Shown one piece after another: positions 36,479 to 50,226 of a stretch of DNA of 64,000 bases (position 1 is its first letter; every line of letters begins with the position of its first letter). The DNA is taken from the NCBI GenBank assembly GCA_029783825.1, contig JAREIK010002969.1:1-64000 (forward strand), given 5' to 3'. This DNA comes from Sapria himalayana. Its lineage: Eukaryota > Streptophyta > Magnoliopsida > Malpighiales > Rafflesiaceae. Below the pieces are notes generated by a model. It had not been told where the DNA came from and did not search any database. It saw nothing but the letters and a program-made list of their open reading frames with translations. Made by a program: the position numbers and the translations under genes.

Positions 36479-37994
36479 ATATTCTTCTTATTCTTCCTAT
36501 TCTTCTTATTCTTCTTATTTTACTTATTTTACTTATTTTTCTTATTCATCTTTTTCATATTATTCTTGTTATTATTCATATTCTACTAATTCTTCTTATT
36601 CTTCTATTTTCTTCTTAATCTTTTTATTCTTCCAATTCTACGTATTCTTCCTATTCTTCTTATTCTACTAATTTTTCAAATTCTTTTTATTCTATTTAAT
36701 CATCTTATTATACTATTTTCTTGTTATTTTTTTAATTCATTTATTATTATTATTATTATTCTTTTTCTTTTTATTATTCTTATACTTGTTATTCTTGTTA
36801 TTCTTGTTTTTCTTTTATTCTATTTATTTTTTATTCTTTTTATTCTTTTTATTTTTTTTTATTCTTTTTATTCTTTTATTTCTTTCTATTCTTTCTATCC
36901 TTTTTATCCTTTCTATCCTTTCTATCTTTTTATTCTTTTTATTTTTTGATTATTTTATTCTTTTTATTCTTTTTATTTTTTTATTCTTTTTATTCTTTTT
37001 TTTTATTTTTATTCATTTTTTTTCTTTTAATTCATTTAATTCATTTAATTCTTTTAATTCTTTTTTTCTTTTTATTCATTTTATTCTTATTACACTCCCT
37101 ACTCTTCTTTTTATTATTATTATTCTAATTCTTCTAATTCTTATTAATTTTCTTATTCTTCTTATTCTTTTTCTTTTTATAATTTTTCTTATTCTTCTAA
37201 TTTATCTTTTTCTTATTATTCTTCTTATTCTTATTATTCTTTTATAATTATTATTCTTCTTAATCTTCTCATTCTTGTTATTCTTATTATTCATATTATT
37301 CTTCTTATTCTTATTAATTTTATTTTTCCTTTTATTTTTTCTTCTTCTTATTATTCTTTTGATTATTCTTTTTTTTATTTTTCTGTTTATTTTTAATTAT
37401 TTTTTTAATTTTCTTATTCTTTCTATTCAAGATATTCTAACTATTCTTCCTAATCTTCAAATTCTACATATTGTTCTAATATTACATATTCTTTTAATTC
37501 TTCTTATTTTTCTCATTCTTCTTATTCTTCTTATTCTTATTTTTCTTTTTATTTTTCTTTCTCTTCTTATTCTTCTTATTTTTGTTATTCGTCATATTTT
37601 TTTTATTCTTCTTATCTTTGTTATTTTTCTTGTTCTTCTTATTCTTCTTATTTTTTTTATTCTTCTTATTTTTCTTATTTTTCATATTCTTCTTATTTTT
37701 CTTATTCTATATTTTCTTTTTATTCTTCATATTTTTTTATTTCCTTATTCTACTTATTCTACCTATTTTTCTTATTCATTATATTTTTCTTATTATTTTT
37801 CTTCTTCTTAATCATAATTTTCTTCTTATTCTTTTTATTATTCTTAATCTTCATATATTTATTTTTTCTTGTTATTCTTATTATTATTCTCATTCCTCTT
37901 AATCTTTTTATCCTTTTTATTCTTATTCTTCTTTGCATTCTTCTATATTTTATTATTATTATTAGTCATTTTATTCTCATTTTTATTATTATTA

Positions 37995-38026
<32 letters not shown>

Positions 38027-39249
38027 TTATTCTACTTATTCTTCCAATTTTTCTAATTTTGCTTATTTGTCTTATTCTTCTTATTTTTAAAATTTTTTAT
38101 ATTATTTTTATTCTTATTTTTCATCTTTATGTTTTTTTTATTATTATATTTTAATTTTTTTTAATTTTTATATTCTTTTTATTCTTCCTATTCTTCTTAT
38201 TATTCTTATTCTTGTTAACCTTCTTATTCTAATTATTATTCTAATTTTTCTTATTCTTCTTATTATTGTGATTCTTCTGATTCTTCTGATTCTTCTAATT
38301 CCTCTTATTCCTTTTATTCTTCTTATTCTTCTTATTCTTTTTATTATTCTTATTTTTTTATTCTTTTTATTGTTCTTTTTATTCTTTTTTTCGTATTCTT
38401 CTTATTTTTATTAAATTTCTTATTCGTCTTGTTCTTCTTAATCTTCTTATTTTTTTTATTCTTAATATTATTCTAAATAATTTATTCTTTTTCTATTTAT
38501 TATTCATATTCTATTTATTCTTCTTATCATTTTTATTCTTGTTATTCTTATTATTCTTCTTATTCTTTACATTCTTGTTATTCTTATTATTCTTCTTATT
38601 CTTTTCATTCTTGTAATTCTTATTATTCTAATTTCTTTTTTTATTATTTTTTTTGATCTTATTCTTCTTAATTTTCATATTCTTTTTATTCTTCTTATTC
38701 TTCTAATTCTTCTTATTTACTTTATTTTATTATACTTTTATTCTTGTTATTCTTGTAATTTTTCTAATTCTTGTTATTCTTGTTATTCTCCTAATTCTTC
38801 TTATTCTTCTTATTCTTATTCTTTTTTTTTTCTCATTATTCTTTTAATTCTTCTTATTCTTTTAGTAATATTATTCTTTTATTTTTCTTATTCTACGAAT
38901 TATTTTTATGCTAATTATTATTATTATTATTATTTTTTATTCTAATTATTTTTAATATTCTTCTTACTTATTATTATTCTTCTTCTCTTTATTCTTTTTA
39001 TTTTTTTATTCTTATTCTTTTTCTTCTTATTTTTTTACATATTATTATTATTATTTTTATTCTACTTATTCTTCTAATTCTTTTATTCTACTTATTCTTC
39101 TAATTCTTAGTTTTCTTATTAGTCATCTTATTATTCTTTTTTTATTATTCTACTTATTCTTATTACCCTTCTTATTCTTATTATCCTTCTTATCCTTCTT
39201 ATTCATTGTATCATTCTTATCATTCTTATCCTTCTTATTAATCTTATCC

Positions 39250-39545
39250 TTCTTATCCATCTTGTCCTTGCCATCTGTCCTTCTTGTCCATCTTGTCCTT
39301 CTTGTCATCTGTCCTTCTTGCCTTCTTGTCCTTTATTGTCCTTCTTGTCCTTCTTGTCACTTTTGTCCTTCTTGTCCTTCATGTCCTTCTTGTCATTCTT
39401 GTCCTTCTTGTCCTTCTTGTCCTTATGTCCTTATTGTCCTTCTTGTCATTCTTGTCCTTCTTGTCCTTATTGTCCTTATTGTCCTTCTTGTCATTCTTGT
39501 CCTTCTTTTCCTTCTTCTTCTTCTTGTCCTTCTTGTCCTTCTTAT
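39250..39545. repeat. CTTCTTGTC variant block inside the array
   Basis: Units here are CTTCTTGTC, CTTCTTGTCATT and similar, the only G-rich part of the main array. They grade on both sides into CTTATCCTT units (39170-39250 and 39540-39690) and then into CTTATTCTT. Confidence 0.85.
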
Positions 39546-41765
39546 CCTTCTTATCATTCTTATCCTTCTTATCATTCTTATCCTTATTATCATTCTTATC
39601 ATTCTTATCCTTTTTATACTTCTTATCCTTCCTATCCTTCTTATCTTTTTTATCATTCTTATCCTTTTTATCCTTCTTATCATTTTATCCTTCTTATCAT
39701 TCATATTATTCTTATTCTTATTATTCCTATTATTCTTCTCTTTCTTTTATTCTTTTTATTAATCTAATTCTTCTTTTCTTCTTTTTATTTTTTAATATAA
39801 TTACTCTTTCTTATTATATTAATTTTTCTACTTATTCTTATTATCTTCATTTTCTTCTTATTCCTTTTTTTATAATTATTTTTATTCTTCTTATTGTTTT
39901 TATTATTCATATTTTTCTTATTCTTATTAATATCTTATTCTTCTTTTTTTTCTTAGTCTTCTAATTTTTATAATTCATCTTTTTCTACATTTTATTCATC
40001 TTCTATTTATTTACCTTATTCTTCTTATTCTTTTCATTCTTTTCATTATTTTAATTCTTCTTATTCTAATTGATCATCTAATTCTTCTATTTCATCTTAT
40101 TCTTTTTTTTTCTATTCTTCTTAATCTTTTTTTCTTCATAATCTTCTTATTCTTTTTATTCTATTTTTTATTATACTTCTACTTAATCTTTCTATTCTTC
40201 TTACTCTTCTAATTCTTCTTATTCTAGTAATTCTTTTAATTTTCTTATACTTTTTATTTTTCTTTTTTTTGTTATTAGTTTAATTCATATTATTCTTCTT
40301 TGTCATCTAATTCTTCTATTTATTATTATTATTCTTATTCGAATAATTCTTCTTAATAATATTTGTATTTTTATTCTATTTATTCTTTTTATTCTTCTTA
40401 ATCACATTATTGTTCTTATTTTTCTTATTATTCTTATTCTACTTATTCTTCTTATTCTTCTAATTTTTCTAATTCTTCTAATTCTTCATATTTTTATCAT
40501 TCTTCATATTTTACTTATTCTTCTTATTCTACTTATTCTTCACATTCTTTTTTTTTCTACTTATTCTTCTAATTGTTCATTTTCTTCTTTGTCATCATAT
40601 CATCATCATCATCATCTTCTTCTTCTTTTTCTTATTCTTTTTATTCTTCTTATTGTTTTTTATTTTTCTTATTCTTCTTAATCTTCATACTCTTCATACT
40701 CTTCTTATTCTTCATATCCTTCTTATTCTACTTTTTTTTATTATTCTTCTTATTCTTGTTATTTTTAATCTTCTTATTCTTCTTATTCTCCTAATTCTTC
40801 TTATTTTTATGATTCTTCTTAATCTTCTTTATTTTTTTATATTTTTATTCTACTTATTCTTATTATTTTTCTTATTCTTTTTGTTCATCATTTTCTTCTT
40901 ATTTTTTAAGTTATTCTTTTCTTCATTCTCATCTTATTTTTATTTTTATTCTTATTCTTCTTTTTCTACTAATTCTTCTTGTTATTATTATTATTTTTAT
41001 TCTAATTATTTTTCTTATTTTTTTTATTCTTCTTACTTTCATTATATTATTATTCTTCTTATGCTTTTTAATATTCATATTCTTCTTATTCTTCTTATTC
41101 TTTTTATTTTTTTTATTCTTCTTATTCTTCATATTCTTCTTTTATTCTTATTCTCCTTTTTTACTTATTATTCTTATTCTACTTGTTCATCTTTTTCTTC
41201 ATATTTCTTATATTCTACATATTCTTCTAATTCTTCATTTTATTTTTAGTCATCTTATTCTTCTTTTTTCTTATTCTTCTTATCTTTCTTATACATTTTT
41301 ACTTCTTATCTATGTTATCCTTCTTATCCTTGTCATCCTTCTTATGCTTTTTTAGATTTTATTATTTTTATCCTTCATATCCTTTTTATCATTCATATCC
41401 TTTTTATCCTTCATATTATTTACATTTTTATTCTTCTTCTTATTCTTATTATTCTTCTTATTCTTTTTATTTTTCTTATTATTCTTATTTTTGTTATTCT
41501 TCTTATTCTTCCTTTTCTTTTTATTCTTTTTATTCTTTTTATTCTTTTTAAATATCTAATTCATTGTATTCTTCTTATTCTTTTTATTCTTATTTCTTAT
41601 TATTCTACTTATTCTACTTATTTATATTATTCTTCATTTTCTTTTAATTCTTCTTATTCTTTTCTTCATATTCTTCATATTCTTCTTATTCTTCTTATTC
41701 TGCTTATTCTTCTTTTTCTACTTATTCTTCTTTTTCTTCTTATTTTTCTTTTTCTTTTATCTTCT

Positions 41766-44700
41766 GATTTATCTTATTATTCTTTTTCTTGTTATTCTTC
41801 TATTTTTTTAATCTTTTTCTTCTTATTATTCATATTCTATTTATTCATCTTATTCTTCTTATTATTTTGATATTTTTTCATTCTTGTAATTAATCTTATT
41901 CTAATTTATTTTTTTATTCTTCTTATTCTTCTTATTTTTTTTCTTTTACTTATTAATATTCATATTCATCATATTCTATTTATTCTTCTTATTATACTTG
42001 TTTTATTATTTTTCTTATTCTTGTAATTATAGATTTTCTTCGCATGCTTCTTATTCTCCTAATTCTTCTTATTCTTCATTATTTTATTTTTCTTCATATT
42101 TTTCTTTATATTCATACTATTCTTATTCTACTTATTCTTATTACTTTTCTTATTCTTTTTATTCTTCATTTTCTTCTTATTCTTTTAATTCTTATTATTC
42201 TTCTTAGTCATCATATTCTTCTTTTTCTTATAGTTCTTTTATTCTACTAATTTTTCATATTCTTATAATTATTTTTATTATACTTATTCTTCATAATTTC
42301 ATTATTATTCTTATTCTTCTTATTATTCTTATTAATTTTATTTTTCTTTTTATTTGTATTCTTCTTATTCTTTTTATTCTTCGTATTCTTATTATTCTTC
42401 TTATTCTTCTTATTCTGCTTATTCTTCTTATTCTGCTTATTCTTCTTATTCTTCTTATTCTTCTTATTCTTCTTATTCTTCTTAATCTTTTAAAATTTTT
42501 ATTCTTCTTATTATTCTTACTCTTCCTTTTCTTTTAATTCTTTTTAATATCTAATTCATCATATTCTTCTTATTCTTTTTTCTTCTTATTTTTTCTTATT
42601 ATTCGACTTATTCTTATTATTTTTCATTTTCTTTTAATTCTGCCTTTTATTTTAACTATTCTTATTCTATTTATACTTCTTATTCTTCTTTTTCTACAAA
42701 TTCTTCTTTTTCTTCTTATTGTTCTTATTCTTTTTATTCTTCAGATTTATCTTCTTATTCTTTTTCATGTTATTCTTCTAATTTTTTTATTTTTCTTTTT
42801 TTTCTTATTATTCACATTCTATTTATTCATCTTAGTCTTTTTTTTCTTATTATTCTTTTATTCTACTAATTCTTCCTATTCTTATAATTATTTTTATTCT
42901 ACTTATTCTTCATTATCTCATTCTTATTCTTATTCTTCTTATTATTTGTATTAATTTTATTTTTCTTTTTATTTGTATTCTTCTTAATTTTTTTGTTCTT
43001 ATTCTTCTTATTCTTCTTACTCTTCTTATTCTTTTACTCTTCTTATTCTTCTTACTCTTCTTATTATTCTTACTCTTCTGATTTTTTACTCTTCATATTC
43101 TTCTTATTCGTCTTATTCTTCTTATTATGCTTATTCTTATTATTCTTCTTATTTTTGTTATTCTTCGTATTTAACTTTTTCATTATATTCAACTTTTTTT
43201 CTTATTTTTTTATTATAATTTTTATTCATCATATTCATCTTATTCTTCAAATTCTTTATATTTTTCTTATTCATCTTATTCTTCGTATTCTTCTTATTCT
43301 TATTTTTCTACTTATTCTTATTATTTTTAATTTTCTTTTAATTCTACTTTTTCTTTTAACTCTTATTATTCTATATATACTTCTTATTCTTCTTATTCTT
43401 CTTTTCTACTTATTCTTCTTTTACTTCATATTTTTCTTATTCTTTTTTATTCTTCTGATTTATCTTATTATTCTTTTTCATGTTATTCTTCTATTTTTTT
43501 ATTCTTCTTTTTCTTCTTATCATTCATATTCTATTTATTCATCTTATTCTTCTTATTATTTTTATTATTTTCATTCTTGTAATTCTTCTTATTCTAATTT
43601 ATCTTCTTATTCTGCTTATTTTCTTTTCTTTTTCTTATTAATATTCATATTCATCATATTCTTCTTATTTTTCTTGATCTATTTTTTATTATTATTTTAT
43701 TATTATTTTTTTTATTCTTGTTATTCTCCATTTTTTCTTATTCTCCTAATTTTTCTTATTCTTCTTATTTTTCTTTTTCTTCTTATTTTTCTTTTTCTTC
43801 TTATTTTTCTTTTTCTTCTTATTTTTCTTTATATTCATACTATTCTTATTCTAGTTATTCTTATTATTTTTTTTATTCTTTTTATTCTTCATTTTCTTCT
43901 TATTCTTCTAATTCTTATTATTCTTCTTAGTCATCATAGTCTTCTTTTTCTTGTTATTCTTTTTATTCTACTAGTTCTTCCTATTTTTATAATTATTTTT
44001 ATTCTACTTATTCTTCTTAATCTCATTATTATTCTTATTCTTCTTATTCTTCTTATTTTTTTTCTTATTCTTCTTATCCTTCTTATTCTTTTTATTTTTG
44101 TTATTATTTTTATTCATCTAATTTTTTTTATTCTTCGTATTCAACTTTTTCTTTTTATTCATCTTTTTTTCTTATTTTATTATTATAATTCTTATTCTTC
44201 ATAATCTTCTTAATCTTCAAATTCTTTATATTTTTTTTATTCATTTTATTCTTCTTATTCTTCTTATTTTTCTTATTCTTCTTATTCTTATAATTTTTCT
44301 TATTCTTTTTATTCTTATTATTCTTTCAATTCTTTTTAATCTTTTTTATAATCTAATTCATATATTCTTCTATTTCTTTTTTCTTCTTATTCTTTCTTAT
44401 TATTCTACTTATTCTTATTATTTTTCATTTTCTTTTAATTCTTTTTATTCTTTTAACTCTTCTTATTCTTTTCTTCTTATTCTTCTTATACTTCTTATTA
44501 TTCTCATTCTTCTTACTCTTCTTATTCTTTTTTTTCTATTTATTCTTCTTTTTCTTTTTCTTTTTCTTATTCTTTTTATTCTTCTAATTTATCTTATTAT
44601 TCTTTTCCTTGTTATTCTTCTAATTTTTTTTTATTCTTCATTTTCTTCTTATTATTCATATTCTATTTATTCATCTTATTCTTCTTATTATTTAAATTCT

Positions 44701-47000
44701 TTTAATTCTTGTAATTCTTTTTATTCTAATTTATCTTATTATTCTTTTTTTTTCTTTTTCTTATTAATATTTATATTCATCATATTCTTCTTATTCTACT
44801 TTTTTTTATTATCTTTCTTATTCTTGTTATTCTATGTATTCTTCTTATTCTTCTTATTCTCCTAATTCTTCTTATCTTCTTATTTTTCTTATTCTTCTTA
44901 TTCTTATTTTTCTTCTTTTTCTTCTTTATATTCATACTATTCTTATTCTACTTATTCTTATTATTTTTCTTTTTATTTTTATTCTTCTTTTTCTTTTTAT
45001 TCTTTTAATTTATATTATTATTCTTAGTCATCTTATTTTTTTTTCTTCATATTCATTTTATTCTACTAATTCTTCCTATTATTATTATTATTATTATTCT
45101 TATTCTTCTTATTATTCGTATTCTTTTTATTTTTCTTTTTATTTTTATTCTTCTTATTCTTTTTTTTTCTTCTTATTCTTCATATTTTTTTTCTTCTTAT
45201 TCTTCTTATTCTTCTTATTCTTCTTATTTTTCTTATTCTTCTTATTCTTATTATTTTTTTTTATTTTTTTTATTTTTTTTAATTTTTTTATTTTTTTTAT
45301 TCTTTTTATTCTTCTTATTCTTCTTTTTTCTTCCTATTATTTTTATTCTTTTTTATAATCTAATTCATATATTCTTCTTATTCTTATTTCTTCTTATTCT
45401 TTTTTTATTATTCTTCTTATTCTTATTATTCTTCATTTTCTTTTAATTCTTCTTATTCTTTTAACTCTTCTTATTCTTTTCTTCTTATTCTTCTTATACT
45501 TCTTATTCTTTTTATTCTTCTTATTCTTCCTTTTCTACTTATTCTTCTATTTCTTCTTATTTTTCTTATTCTTTTTATTCTTCTGATTTATCTTATTATT
45601 CTTTTTCATGTTATTCTTTTAATTTTTTTTTATTCTTCTTTTTCTTCTTATTATACATAGTATATTCATTCATCTTATTTTTCTTATTATTTATATTCTT
45701 TTCATTCTTGTAATTCTTCTTATTCTAATTTATCTTATTATTCATCTTATTTATTTTCTTTTTCTTAATAATATTCATATTCATCATATTCTTCTTATTC
45801 TACTTTTTTATTATTTTTGTTATTCTTGTTATCCTATGTATTCTTCTTATTCTTCTTATTCTCCTAATTCTTCTTATTTTTCTTATTTTTCTTTTTCTTC
45901 TTATTCTTCTTATTTTTCTTTTTCTTCTTTTTCTTCTTTATATTCATACTATTCTTATTCTACTTATTCTTATTATTTTTCTTATTATTTTTATTCTTCT
46001 TTTTCTTCTTATTCTTTTAATTATTATTATTATTCTTAGTTATCTTATACTTTTTTTTTCTTCTTGTTCTTTTTATTCTACTAATTCTTCCTATTATTAT
46101 TATTCTACTTAGTCTTCTTAATCTTATTATTATTCTTATTATTTTATTATTCTTATTATTCTTATTATTCTTATTATTCTTATTATTCTTATTATTCTTA
46201 TTATTCTTATTATTCTTATTATTCTTATTATTCTTATTATTCTTATTTTCTTATATTTTTTTTATTCTTTTATTCTTCTTATTCTTCTTATTCTTCTTAT
46301 TCTTCTTATTCTTATTATTCTTCTTATTTTTGTTATTCTTTTTATTCATCTAATTTTTCTTATTCTTCGTATTCAACTTTTTCTTTTTTAATCATCTTTT
46401 TTCTTATTCTTTATTATAATTCTTATTCTTCTTATTCTTCTTATTATTCAAATTCTTTATATTTTTCTTATTCATCTTATTCTTCTTATTCTTTTTATTC
46501 TTCTTATTCTAATTATTATTCTTATTCTTAATATTATTATTATTATTATTATTTTTATTCTTCATATTCTTCAATTTTTCTTATTCTTCCTTTTCTACTG
46601 TATATTCATATTTTATTTATTTATTTTATTCTTCTTATTCTTTTCATTCTTGTAATTTTTCCTAATTTATTTTCTTATTCTTCTTGTTCTTTTTCTTTCT
46701 TATATTTTTTTAATCTTTTTATTCTTTCTATTCTTCTTATTTCTCTTATTCTACTTTTTATTATTATTCTTCTTTTTCTTGTTATTCTTCTTATTATCGT
46801 AATTCTTCTTATTTTTTATTTTTCTTTTTCTTCATATTCTTCTTTATATTCATATTCTTCTTAATCTATTTATTCTTATTATTTTTCTTATTCTTTTTTT
46901 TATCTTTCTTCTTATTCTTTTAATTCGTATTTTTCTTCTTAGTCATCTTATTCTTCTTATTCTTCTTATTCTTTTTATTCTTCTTATTCTTCTACTAATT
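41766..47000. repeat. Higher-order repeat A within the array, unit about 1 kb
   Basis: The marker GATTTATCTTATTATTCTTT recurs at 41766, 42744, 43457, 44586 and 45585. The marker TTTATATTCATACTATTCTT recurs at 42106, 43828, 44926 and 45937, with a weaker copy at 46843. The words TTCTTAGTCATC and CTACTAATTCTTCCTATT follow in the same order in most copies. The copy starting at 42744 lacks the second marker, an internal deletion. Unit lengths are therefore about 0.7 to 1.1 kb. Confidence 0.8.
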
Positions 47001-47525
47001 ATTATTATTATTTTTATTCTACTTATTCTTCTTATTCTTCTTAATATCATTATTATTCTTATTATTCTTTTTCTTGTTATTATTCCTATTCTTCTTATTC
47101 TTTTTATTCTATTAATTCTTCTTATTCTTATAATTATTCTTATTTTTATTATTCTTCTTTTTCTTTTTCTTTTTCATATTCTTCTTGTTGTTCTTATTTT
47201 ACTTATTCTTCTTATTATTCTTATTCTACTTCTTCTTCTTATTTTTCTTATTTTTTTTACTTATTCTTCTAATTCTTTGTTTTCTTGTTAGTCATCTTAT
47301 TCATCTTTTTCTTCTTATTTTTCTTATACTTTTTATCCTTCTTATCCTACATATCCTTCTTATCTATCATATCCTTCTTATTCTTCTTATCCTTCTTATC
47401 CTTCTTATCCTCTTAGTCTTCTCATTATTCTTATTCTTTTTATTTTTTTATTCTTCTTATTCTTCTTTATCCTTTTATTTCCCTTATTATACTTAATCTT
47501 CTTATTCTTCTTATTCTTCATTATC

Positions 47526-47561
<36 letters not shown>

Positions 47562-47621
47562 TTCTTCTTCTTATAATAATAAAAATAATTATTATTATTA
47601 TAGTTCTACTTGTGCTTTATC

Positions 47622-47654
<33 letters not shown>

Positions 47655-47865
47655 TTACTATACTTCTTATTCTTCTTATCCTACATATTCTTATATTTCT
47701 TATTATTCTTCTTATTCTACTGATTCTAATTTATTCATCATATTCTTGATCTAATTCTTATTTTTTTTATTCTTCTTATTCTTCTTATTCTTCCTATTCT
47801 TTTTATTCATATTATTATTCATATTCATATTATTATTATTATTATTCATATTCTTTTTATTATTT

Positions 47866-47901
<36 letters not shown>

Positions 47902-49734
47902 TTATTATTCTTCTTAATCTTCTTATTCTTCTTATTTTTCTTATTCTTTTTATTCTTCTTTTTCTTTTTATTCGTCTTATTCTTCTTATTCTTCATATTT
48001 TTATTATTCTTCTTATTCTTCTTATTCTTATTATTCTTCTTATTCTTCATATTCATTTTAATCTTTTTATCTTCTTATTCTTCTTACTCTTCTTATTCTT
48101 CTTATTCAACTTAATATTATTATTCTTCTTATTATTCTTATTATTCTTATTCTTTTTATTCTACTTATTATACTTATTCTTCTTATCCTTCTTATTCTTC
48201 TTATTCTTCTTATTATTCTTATTCATCTTATTCTTATTATTATTCTTATTCTTCTGATTTTATCTAACCATCTAGTACTTCTTATTTTTTTATTCTTTTT
48301 TCTATTTTTTATTCATATTCTTCTTATTCTACTTATTCTCATTATTCTTCTTATCATTCTTTTTATTCTTATTCTTATTATTCTTTTTATTATTCTTATT
48401 CTTCTTATTACTTTAATTCTCCTCATTCAATTTATTTTGTATATTCTTGTTATTCTTCTTATTCCTCTTATTTTTCCTAATCATTTTGTTATTTTAAATA
48501 TTTTTATTATTTTTATTCTTCTTATTCTTAATATTCTATAAAATCTTCTTATTATTCTTATTCTTTTTATTCTTCTTATTCTTTTTATCTTATCAGTCTT
48601 ATTATTCTTCTAGATCTTCTTATTCTTCTTAATCTTATAATACTTTTTATTCTTCTTAATCTTTTTATTTTTATTAATCTTTTAAAACTTCTTATTCTTC
48701 TAAATCTTTTTATTCTTCTTAATCTTCTTAATATTTTAATACTTCTTATTCTACTTAATCTTCTTATTATTTTTATTATTCTTATTATTCTTATTATTCT
48801 TATTATTCTTATTCTTCTCGTTCTTGTTATTCTTCTGATTATTCTTATTCTTCTATTTCTTCTTAATCATATTATTTTTCTTATTCTTCTAATTTTTTTT
48901 ATTTTTCTAATTTTTATTATTCTGCTTATTCTTATTACTCTTATTCTTCTTATTGTTTCTATTATGTTTCTTCTTATTCTTCTTAAACTTCTTATTCTTT
49001 TTATTCTTATTATTCTTCTTAATCTTCTTGATTATCTTATTTTTTTTATTCTTATTATTCTTTTAAATTTTTTTATTATTATTCTTTTTATTCTATATAT
49101 AATACTAATTCTTCTTATTCTTATTCTTCTTCATCATCTTATTCTTCTTTTTGTTATTATTGTTATTCTTATTATTCTTTTATTCTATTATTATTATTAT
49201 TATTATTCTTATTATTTTATTTCTTCTTATTCTTCTTATTCTTCATATTATTATTATTATTATTATTATTATTCATCATAATCTTTTTATCCTTCTTATT
49301 CTTCTTTATATTCTTATTAATCTTATTCTTTTTAATCTTCTTATTCTTCTTAATCTTTTTATAATAATAATTATTATTTTTGTTCTTTTCTCTTTATTAT
49401 TATTCTTCTTATATTTTTTCTACTTATTTATCTTATAGTTTTTATTGTTTTTATTCTTGTTATTCTTCTTATACTTCTTATACTTCATATTCTTCACATT
49501 CTTCTAATTCTTCTTATTCTTCTTATTCTTCTTATTCTTCATATTCATTTTAATCTTTTTATCTTCTTATTCTTCTTTATTCTTCTTATTCTTTTTATTC
49601 TTTTATTTTTTCTTATTATTCTTATTCTTTTATTCTTCAAATTATTATTATTATTTTTTTTCATACTTCTTTTTATTCTTATTCATCTATTTATCAAATA
49701 ATTTTTATTATTTTTATTCTTTTTATTCTTCTTA

Positions 49735-50194
49735 TTCATCTTATTCTTCTGATTCTTTTTATTCTTCATATTTTTCTTATTCTATTTATTCTTCTTATTC
49801 AACTTTATCTTATTTTTCACATTAGCATATTTCTTATTAATCTTCTTATTCATATTATTATTTTTTTTCTTCTTATTCTTCTGATTTTTCTTAATCCTTT
49901 ATTTCTTCATATTCTTCTTAATCTTTTTATTCTACTTATTCTACTTTTTTTTATATATTCTTATTATTCTTCTTACTTTTGTTATTCTTCTTATTTTTCT
50001 TAAACTTATTATTATTATTATTCTCATCATCTTTTTCTTCTTATTCTTCCTATTATTTTTCTTATTCTTATTCTTCTTATTCTTCTTATTCTTCTTATTC
50101 ATTTTATTCTTCTTATTCTTATTATTCTTACATATCTTCCTATTCTTCTTATTATTCTTTTTCATTTTATTCTACTTATTATTTTTATTCTTCA

Positions 50195-50226
<32 letters not shown>

